A stretch of DNA of 64,000 nucleotides from Chelydra serpentina. Lineage: Eukaryota > Chordata > Testudines > Chelydridae. Numbering within the stretch: the first letter of the stretch is position 1; each line of letters opens with the position of its first letter. The stretch is taken from NCBI GenBank assembly GCA_037349315.1, contig JBAIAC010000023.1, forward strand, positions 40,163,501 through 40,227,500, read 5' to 3'. Made by a program: the position numbers and the translations under genes. Positions 56,764 to 64,000 of the stretch are shown one piece after another. Below the pieces are notes generated by a model. That model saw nothing but the letters and a program-made list of their open reading frames with translations. It made no database searches and had not been told where the DNA came from.

Positions 56764-56830
56764 TAAAAATAATAATAATAAATAAATAAAATAATAAAAT
56801 AATAAACAAAATAAAATAAGAAGAAGAAGA
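56764..56830. repeat. AAT/AAAT/AAG microsatellite
   Basis: A compound A-rich simple repeat (AATAATAAT, AATAAATAAA, AAGAAGAAG). Around it, 56250-56560 is AT-rich with repeated TATATACTGCA-like pieces, and similar text recurs at 61330-61480. Confidence 0.9.
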
Positions 56831-57230
56831 ACAATGTATGCAGTGATGTCTTCCTAAGATTGCTGACAGCCTGAAACAGCTTTGCGAGATGTGAACTGCC
56901 TCCTTTCATCTCAATGGGGTGTTAAAGCTAACAGATTTTAAAACAATTTATATGCACATTTGTGTTCCTAATTTGCACACTTACTGCATGTCCAAATTAA
57001 GTAATTGCAAGCACAAACAAATAATAATACAAAAAAGGATAGAAACAACAGTGGCCTATAGCGGGGCAGTTACCCCACTCCTGAAAGAATAAGCTAGGCT
57101 GATTGGGGAAGCAGCCACAGCTGGGGCCACATCCGGCCCTGTTATAAGAGCTCAGAGAGGAGCTTGGTCAGTCTCTCTTTAGGTGTGGTGAGAGAAGGAC
57201 CTAGCTGCCTGGGAGCAGAGCACCAGGAGC

Positions 57231-57300
57231 AGAGCAGAGCAGAGCAGAGCAGAGCAGAGCAGAGCAGAGCAGGGCTGGGCTGGGCTGGGCTGGGCTGGGG
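57231..57300 (+). repeat. Bipartite pentanucleotide repeat
   Basis: Eight AGAGC units (57231-57270) are followed at once by about five GGGCT units (57272-57300). The surrounding 57120-57740 is a purine-rich stretch of repeat-like character with no gene recognised. Confidence 0.95.
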
Positions 57301-58516
57301 AAAAGCCATAGGAGCTGGGGAGCTCCAACCTGGCAACTCCCCAGGTTGAGGCCGTGGGTAAGGCCAAAGGAGGTACTGGGGCTACAGAGGTGCAGCCCAG
57401 AGATAGGCAGAGGCAGAGGCAGCTGGTCCAACCCCCATGCCAATAATGAGTGGCCTTTACAGACAGCAGTTTGCCCCAGTGAGAGGGGGCTAGATGATGA
57501 CTAGCAGTAGCCACTGAGGCAAGGTGGGGGTAGAGGGTTGGGGGTTCCCCTGGGAGGGGAAACCCAGTGTGTGGGGGTACTGTAGTGGGCAGAACCCCAG
57601 GGTAAGGGGGTCTGGAAGGGACATGGGGGCCTGAGGCAAGCGTGACATCGGCCAGCAGAGGGCACTCCGGAGGCTGAAGAGCTAATTCCCAAGATGACCA
57701 GCAGAAGGTGCTGCGCCAGTGAGTCTCGCTTTGCTACAGGGCCCAAAAGAGTATGACACAATTTTTCACTAGCGAGTAATACTGAATGGAAAGGATCTGG
57801 GCCTTTATCCCTGGCTCTCACATCTTTTGTCCTGGGCTTTGTGAATTGAAGTGTCCCAAAGGAACACGCCTGACTTAGTGGGTCACAGATGGGGATGTGG
57901 TCATAGATGTAGTTGAGTCCTCCTCCACTGATAGCCCAGAAGATCAGTACTAGTGCTTTTAACTGAACTATCATTGGAAGCAGACTGGGATGCAGAGGGA
58001 ACCGAGGATAAGGATCATGTGCTCAAATTCAGCCCAGAAATGAGAGTCCTAATCAGGATAGGGAGGAAGAGACAAAACTTTCTAGCAAACTACCTTATTA
58101 TGTTGTTAATGAGTTGAACACGATCCTGAGGCTTTGCAGCATTTGGCAAATAGTGTAGAGAAACCTTCTATAGATGGGGAGGACAGGGTCTCCACTTGTT
58201 CCTCTGAGCATTTTTCCTTTTCAGACAACATTACTTTGATCTTACCTGGATAGTTTGAACCAATTGTTCTTCATCCAGGTGCTAATCTCCTGTAGGCATC
58301 ACAACATCCTTGTGATGGCACTGACAGTATCTGTGGAAAATGAAATGTACAGCTGAGTGTCACTGGTATATTACAGGAACCAATCCCTGAAACAAAGTCC
58401 GTTGCCTACTCTGTCCCCATATCTACTCTAGCAACACTATCATAGGACCCAACCACATCAGCCACACCATCAGGGGCTCATTCACATGCACATCTACTAA
58501 TGTGATATAAGCCATC

Positions 58517-58826
58517 ATGTGCCAGCAATGCCCCTCTGCCATGTACACTGGCCAAACCGGACAGTCTCTACATAAAAGAATAAATGGACACAAATCAGAT
58601 ATCAGGAATGGTAACATACAAAAGCCAGTAGGAGAACACTTCGATCTTCCTGGACATTCAATAACAAATTTAAAAGTAGCCATCCTGCAACAAAAAAACT
58701 TCAAAAACAGACTTCAAAGACAAACTGCAGAGCTACAATTCATTTGCAAACTTAACACCATTAACTTGGGCTTGAATAGGGACTGGGAGTGGCTGGCTCA
58801 CTACAAAAGCAATTTTCCCTCTCTTG
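58517..58826 (+). pseudogene. PLE GIY-YIG endonuclease fragment
   Basis: The frame reads MCQQCPSAMYTGQTGQSLHK, then RINGHKSDIRNGNIQKPVGE, HFDLPGHSITNLKVAILQQK and LQRQTAELQFICKLNTINLG. The YTGQT motif stands for the YIG box, RINGHKSD matches the next conserved Arg/His block, and E in RQTAELQFI fits the catalytic Glu position. This order is typical of the GIY-YIG domain that follows the RT in Penelope-like retroelements. The frame is open for about 100 codons but has no RT upstream, and it runs into inserted sequence at 58831. Confidence 0.75.
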
Positions 58827-58830
58827 GTAT

Positions 58831-58964
58831 CAAGTATCAGAGGGGTAGCCGTGTTAGTCTGGATCTGCAGAAGCGACAAAGGGTCCTGTGGCACCTTATA
58901 GACTAACAGAGGTATCGAAGCATAAGCTTTCGTGGGTCAATACCCACTTCTTCGGATGCCAATA
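58831..58964 (-). mobile_element. PLE tail monomer with 12-bp TSD
   Basis: The 12-bp flank CTCTCTTGGTAT is identical at 58819-58830 and 58965-58976. The insert is the reversed PLE 3' tail (starting CAAGTATCAGAGGGGTAGCC). On the - strand it contains a hammerhead-like core: CCGAAGA (58955-58949), a GTGGGT/ACCCAC stem and GAAA (58931-58928), followed by GCTTATGC. Confidence 0.85.
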
Positions 58965-59286
58965 CTCTCTTGGTATTGACACCTCCTCATCAATTATTTG
59001 GAGTGGACCACATCCACCCTGATTGAATTGGCCTTGTCAACACTGGTTCTCCACTTGTAAGGTAACTCCCTTCTCTTCATGTGCCAGTATATTTATGTTT
59101 GTATCTGTAATTTTCACTCCATGCATCTGAAGAAAGTGGGGGTTTTTTACCCACAAAAGTTTATGCCCAAATAAATCTGGTAGTCTTTAAGGTGCCACTG
59201 GAATCCTCGTTGTTTTTGTGGATAGACTAACACGGCTACCCCCTGATACTTGGTATATGGTTGGTAGCAGAGTCCATGTCATCTCA

Positions 59287-59470
59287 AGTATCAGAGGGGT
59301 AGCCGTATTAGTCTGGATCTGTAGAAGCGACAAAGCGTCTATAAGGTGCCACAGGACTAACGTATTGGAGCATAAGCTTTCGTGGGTGAATACGGTATTC
59401 ACCCACGAAAGCTTATGCTCCAATACGTCTGTTAGTCTATAAGGTGCGACAGGACTCTTTGTAGCTTCTA
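59287..59470. mobile_element. PLE tail inverted dimer with 12-bp TSD
   Basis: The flank CATGTCATCTCA is identical at 59275-59286 and 59471-59482. Two tail copies meet head to head at 59394, with perfect 33-bp arms (59361-59393 and 59395-59427). In the left copy 16 bp (59339-59354, CTATAAGGTGCCACAG) are inverted relative to the right copy and to the monomer at 58831. The right copy carries ACCCACGAAAGCTTATGCTC. Confidence 0.88.
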
Positions 59471-60999
59471 CATGTCATCTCACCATCTCTTCAAGTAGTC
59501 TAAGGTAGAGGAAGAGGAATGGGGACAGGATGAATCCCTGCGGGACTCTGCATGTGAGGGCTCCACAAGACGAAACAATTGCCCATCACCATTCTCTGGG
59601 TTGTGCTGGAGAAGAAACATTGGAGGTATTGCACGGCTGCACCATTTACTCTATGTCAAGTTGGCAAGTTATCAGCACCTTGTGTTCATCTGTGTTGAAA
59701 GCTGCAGAGATTGAGCAGAATCCACACTGAGACGTGGCCTACATTCGCTGCAATAAGGAGGCTGACATTTGACACAATTTGCACTGTCTTTGTGTTGTGT
59801 CCTGTCTGAGGCCAGTTGCAAAGCATCCAGGATATGAACAGAGGTCACATGATGTTAGTGCATGTTAGTCAGTATTTTCTTGATGATTTTGCCTAGGAAA
59901 TAGCAGCTGAAGATGGGGCACTAGTTGGAGAGATAATCTGCACGGAGTGCTGTCTTTTTTTAAGGACTGTGTTAACCATTTGCATTTTTTAGAGACTGCC
60001 ATGTTTGCCTCTCTAAATAATGCATTGATTATTTTGATAAGTAGTAGACAGACACAGTTGTTCTTTGCTGGCTTTCACCAGCCAGTAGATGCAGGGATCA
60101 GTTTTGTTGAGTAGGTTGAATGTTTCTAAGGGGTTCCAGTGCTTTATTGTGTGTCATGGGACAAACCTCAGTCAGAGGGGTGGGGTGGTTATAATGCCAT
60201 CTGGTTCACTACCAGGTATTCTGCCTCATGTATTCACAGTTGATCTTTTCTGGAAAGTAGGAGAAGACCTTGCAGTTGAGGCGTGTGTCTCACTGATGCA
60301 GTCCAAGTCGATAAGCCAGTTCACTCTGTGGGACAGCTTTGCCATCAGTGATTTTGAAATTCTGGTTCTGCTTGTTACTGCAGTGACATGGCCTGCAGGA
60401 AGTCTTTGTGCTGTCAGTGGATGGATCTGGAACAGGTGTTCTAACCTTTTCCCCATGTTCTTCATTTGATGCAGTTTGTTGGTGAACTGTGGTGATCTTG
60501 GTCAGCTTGAGGGCAGGTTAGGGCAACAGTGCTGACAGCAGTAATCAGTAGGTGATACTATCTTACTAGCTCATCATCACCACCTTTGCTTTGCAGTTAG
60601 TTGGTCTAGGGTGATCTGAAAACTTAACATATTCCAAAGTTTTTTGTAAGTAAGCTGTTTTTTTCTTTCACTTCCCTACTGCGATAAAGGGAAGACTATG
60701 ATCTTTGCTTAGATGAGGCAATGGTCTCACCAGGACATGTGAAGATTGTGACATCCATAATATCTATTAGGATGAAGATCAGATCTAGTATGTGCCCAGC
60801 TGAAGGTTTGGATCCAGACACTGTATGGATTCCATGCATCTGAGGAATTCAGATATTATGATGTATTTGGTGTTGTCTAGGTGTAGGATACAGTCACCCA
60901 GAATGATGAACTTGAATGATTCAGGCATTATGCTAGGCAACAGGTCCATTAGTTCCTCCAGGAAGTCTTCATCTGGAGGTCTGTAGCTCTGCAGGTTCC

Positions 61000-62130
61000 T
61001 TTTGTCCCTAGCCTTGTGTAACGATGCTGGTTCTGGGGGGACTCAACTGAGAGTGCCAATTCAGGACAAATTGCTTCAAGCAGGGCAGTTACAGCCCAAG
61101 CGTGGGGTTTTCCCACCTCTAAGGCAAACCAAGCCAGACAGACAGAGATGACTTTGGTTTTACTCCACTGGCTAACCACAAGTCACCCAAGCAATTCCCT
61201 TAAACACTCCAGTTTCCCAGTATCGCCACCAGTGCCATCCACACCATCACACATGGTGCTGGTTTTGTTGGTGACCGAGCTAGCATTCATCAGCATGAGT
61301 TGCTCTCCTGTGTGCTAATTCTCTACAGATCATATACTGCAGTATGTCACCCCTGAGAGTACACATACTGCTGTATGCTACCCTACATAGTGCATGTACT
61401 GCAGCCTACCACCTCCTATAATGTATATACTGCAGTATTCAATCTCCCGCACTGTTTGTGTGTATATATATATAGCAGCAAGTTAACAATCAGTTATGTT
61501 TGCTAACCCTAAAGTATCTACATTGCAATTTGCCACCAAATGACTCCCAGCAAAGGCAGAGGTGTACCAAATATACACCTGGAGGGCATAGACAAACAGT
61601 ATCTACAGCACTGTCTGGGTATGAGAGGTATATAATTTATCATAGGCAGGGCTGGTAGCACTACCTATTATTAAAGTCGCCCAACACTTCCCATTATAAA
61701 ACCCCGTTTATAGTTATCATTTTGCCAAACTTTAACATTTAGGGTGAAATTTTCCATGCCACGTGTCTGCCTCAAAATGGTTGAGCTGTTTCCGAGAACG
61801 AGGCTGAGGAAAATACATTGTTTGCCCATATCAAAAAATGCTGGCAGCCTTTTCTTTCAACACCACCCCCATGTTTTGGAGCAGGAACTTGAACCACACT
61901 GAGCACACTCCAGCCTAGGTTTTTCCCTGCAATTGCAGCTCTGGATGGCTCTGAGTTGTGCTGGGTTTGGGCACCTGAACTGAGAGCAGGAAGACTGTCT
62001 CTTCTGTGCTCTCAGTGCCTCCCCTCCTTGCCCAGGCAGCATGGAAGAGGAAGCTGCCTGAGACCAATGCAGAGAGGACAAGAGTCATACCTGCAGGTGG
62101 ATGTTGGGAGTAGATTGGGATAAGGAGCCT
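61000..62130. other. No gene recognised; minor repeats
   Basis: A short TA run is near 61463-61474. At 61740-61840 a reversed partial copy of the 27884 repeat is present. The remainder shows nothing that can be named. Confidence 0.4.
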
Positions 62131-62139
62131 GGGGAGGGT

Positions 62140-62450
62140 GAGACAGGAACTGGAAGCTGGTGTGGGAGATAAGGAAACTGGAACTGGTAGTTCAGGGTAG
62201 GAGGAGAAGGACTGGCCGGGAAAGGAGACTGAAACTGGGACCCATGGGAGAGACTGGACCAAACTGGTCAAAGAATCTGGGTCTCGTTGGGAAAGGGAAG
62301 ACTGGCACTGGTTAGGTAAGAACCTGGGGCTGGGAGCCAGGAAGGGAAACAAGGAGTGGGGGAGTGGGAGCCAGGAGGTGGCAGAGAAATTGAGATCAAA
62401 TGAGAAGTCGGGGGAGACCGAGACTGGCTGGGCAAGGAGACTGGTACAGT
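62140..62450 (+). repeat. Degenerate G-rich tandem repeat
   Basis: Pieces like GGAGACTGG, GAACTGG and GGGAGCCAGG recur at loose spacing of roughly 20-25 bp. Units are too diverged to define a consensus by eye. Confidence 0.5.
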
Positions 62451-62512
62451 ACTAAGAACCAGTGGAGCAGCACAAGGAAGTGAGGGGAACACTGCTTATG
62501 GGAAAAACAGGA

Positions 62513-62650
62513 TGTGATCATGTAATTAAAGACTACCATAATGCATACACACAAGAGGGCTGAATTAAGGTTGCAGTCAACTTTAATTCTGGCACCTCCT
62601 AATTTTTAAGTGCTTGACTTTGCCACCTTAATAATGTTCTTTTAATGTAG
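62513..62650 (+). repeat. Unclassified interspersed repeat, copy related to 27884
   Basis: GATGTGATCATGTAATTAAA, then AATGCATACACAC and GAATTAAGGTTGCA, match 27884-27950 in order. The copies diverge after that point. Confidence 0.6.
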
Positions 62651-63054
62651 TTTTGTGTGTGTAATTATTTACATATTGCCAAAAAATGTGCTAGATGCTT
62701 GAACGGGTTAGACTAGGCCATCTGAGATACAGTTTGCAGAACCAAATCCAGTATTAGGCCAAAAGGCGTATCTATCCACGAAAGTGGCTCTGATTCTCTT
62801 TTCAACTGACAGGTGTGTTTGTCTGGTGGCTCAAAAAAGAAGAGGGGAAAGACCTGAAAAGAGGGCTGAGGGACAAGAAGACAATGGGAGGAGAGGGGAA
62901 ATTCAGCAGGAAAGAGATATGAAGGGGCTGGGAGGAGAAGAGACGGAATGGAAGGACGGAGAACATAAGGAGAGACACAAGGAATGGAGTCAGATGATCA
63001 TATCTCGCCATCTGTATCATGCTACTGTGAAACTGCCACTCCATTTCTGTATGC

Positions 63055-63365
63055 AGTCTAGTTGTGGCCATGTTGGTCCCAGGATCTTAGCGACACATGG
63101 TGGGTGAGGTGATATCTTTTATCAGACCAACTTCTGTTGGTGAGAGAGACAAGCTTTCGAGCCACACAGAGCTCTTCTTCAGGTTTGGGAAAAGTACTCC
63201 CAGAGCCACAGCACAGGCAAGGTGGATTGTTTAGCACAAGTAGACAGCACATATTCTAAGGGACCAAGGTAGAATGGCATATTCATGTCTCTGCAGTCAT
63301 AGGACAAAAAGAGGGGGTTAGTGGGTTACAAATTGTTGTAATAAGCCTTCTGATCATGTTGGAAT
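63055..63365 (-). mobile_element. PLE-type tail, second family
   Basis: The + strand starts GTCTAGTTGTGGCCATGTTG, then GGTGGGTGAGGTGATATC. The - strand carries CTGAAGA (63182-63176), a GAGC/GCTC stem and GAAA (63158-63155), followed by GCTTGTCTCTC. The same tail appears as an inverted dimer at 23847-24031. Assignment to PLE rests on the shared layout with the 58372 element; no protein part is visible here. Confidence 0.55.
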
Positions 63366-63369
63366 GGGA

Positions 63370-64000
63370 TGGCTCCTCCCCTCCCACTCTCCATTGCGCT
63401 AAATTATTGCACCTCTCCCTCTCCTATCTGGATTGTGCTGAAGTGGGATGTCCCCTTACTTTCCCATCTGAATTGTGTGCCAAAGACAGAATAAAGGAGA
63501 TGGCATGTGCTCAGCAGCCAGAGTAGGAACATGCCCTCTAGGGTGGCAGGACATCCCTCTGTTCCACAGACTTTTAATCAGGGAAGCAAATCCCACACAG
63601 CTGCTGCTATGCTCCCATGGCAACTGTTATTTTGCCTTTTGATATTAAGCAACAGAAGGTGCAATTGACAAGGATCTGTTAATCTGCTGCATGCCTGAAA
63701 GGAATAAGGTGTTCCACAGAGCTCACATGGCTGCTGTAGCCAGGAATCCAGAGGAGTGGAGCACAGCAAGGTGATCCTGCAACAGCTGGTGTCTATAAAA
63801 CAGGCTTTCCCTAGCCCTACTCTGAGATACAGAACATCCTTCATCTTATTGGTCAACTTGCTAATAACTCCCCTGCATGGATACAAACAGCCTAAAAAAA
63901 AGGGGGGTAGTGGTGGAATGTTTTGAAATGATGGATCTTCTGCTATTGACTACGAGAACAGAGCTATGCAAATGTGACATTGTCAGTACATTTGATCCAC
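63370..64000. other. No gene recognised at the window end
   Basis: No coding exon, RNA gene or clear repeat was recognised. In mammals the next gene upstream of VWA5B2 is ABCF3; no ABCF3-like exon is seen here. Confidence 0.4.

Larger units (their letters stand above)
58372..59250 (+). mobile_element. Penelope-like element 3' part with GIY-YIG endonuclease
   Basis: The flank TGGTATAT at 58364-58371 and 59251-59258 is a perfect 8-bp target duplication within the old LINE. The element carries a GIY-YIG-like coding part (58517 onward) and a tail with a hammerhead-like core near 59127-59158. It ends GACTAACACGGCTACCCCCTGATACT. The RT is missing, so this is a truncated copy. It is itself split by a PLE tail at 58831-58964. 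Confidence 0.78.
58070..60990 (-). mobile_element. Old LINE (L2/CR1-like) with endonuclease and RT remnants, host of PLE insertions
   Basis: The - strand near 60990-60870 reads RPPDEDFLEELMDLLPSIMP, then FKFIILGDCILHLDNTKYI, which fits the end of a LINE apurinic-type endonuclease (GDxxxHxD). Near 59709-59674 it reads SAAFNTDEHKVL, corresponding to the RT motif D(L)SAAFDTVDH. The sequence is diverged and lacks open frames. A PLE (58372-59250) and a PLE tail dimer (59287-59470) interrupt it. The SAAF form of the motif favours an L2-like rather than a CR1 element. Confidence 0.65.

Noticed and set aside
57142..57514. Frames with Leu-Cys-Ser-Ala repeats
   Set aside because: They come from the AGAGC/GGGCT pentamer arrays.
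63370..64000. Search for ABCF3 exons upstream of VWA5B2
   Set aside because: No ABC-F ATPase motif was found in any frame, so the neighbour, if conserved, lies outside the window.

Overview
This window is vertebrate nuclear DNA, and the repeats point to a turtle. It holds split genes with GT-AG introns. Both strands carry copies of a tRNA-derived SINE whose 3' end matches a CR1 LINE, which is the known arrangement of the tortoise Pol III SINE. CR1 fragments, small 8-bp-TSD hAT elements, a decayed PIF/Harbinger element and Penelope-like element (PLE) tails make up most of the non-coding sequence. No prokaryotic, organellar or CRISPR feature is seen.

Two genes are supported, and they lie tail to tail. 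Positions 1-7600 on the + strand hold the last eight coding exons of ALG3, the ER mannosyltransferase of N-glycan assembly; its 5' end lies before the window. One ALG3 intron (3630-3945) has AT-AC ends and U12-type signals. Another (4091-7191) is swollen by a G-rich array with a unit of about 72 bp. Positions 8525-42334 on the - strand hold a complete coding sequence of VWA5B2: 21 coding exons joined in phase, 1316 codons plus stop, with an N-terminal VIT domain, a VWA domain and a long low-complexity C-terminal part. The two polyA signals are about 0.9 kb apart. This convergent ALG3/VWA5B2 pair is also the mammalian arrangement.

VWA5B2 introns carry repeats: CR1 (9.4-10.2, 23.6-24.9, 28.4-29.2 kb), SINEs (12.3 and 17.5 kb), a diverged pair of direct repeats of about 0.5 kb (15.3 and 17.7 kb), a PLE inverted dimer (23.8 kb), PIF/Harbinger remains (33.4-36.1 kb) and several hAT-like elements (28.5, 33.8, 34.3, 37.1, 39.7, 40.5 kb).

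From 42.4 kb to the end no coding exon is recognised; the region is VWA5B2 upstream DNA, possibly with 5'UTR exons. It is a layered repeat record: a young CR1 inside an old CR1 (51.5-53.1 kb), a hAT element inside another CR1 (53.8-56.2 kb), and an old LINE with endonuclease and reverse transcriptase remains (58.1-61.0 kb). That LINE was hit by a PLE with a GIY-YIG endonuclease, which was itself hit by a PLE tail. A separate PLE tail dimer lies beside it.

The most interesting signals are the U12 AT-AC intron, the PLE tails with hammerhead-ribozyme-like cores and inverted-dimer structure, and the ALG3 intronic array whose core also occurs elsewhere in the window. All family names rest on recognition by eye; no search was run.
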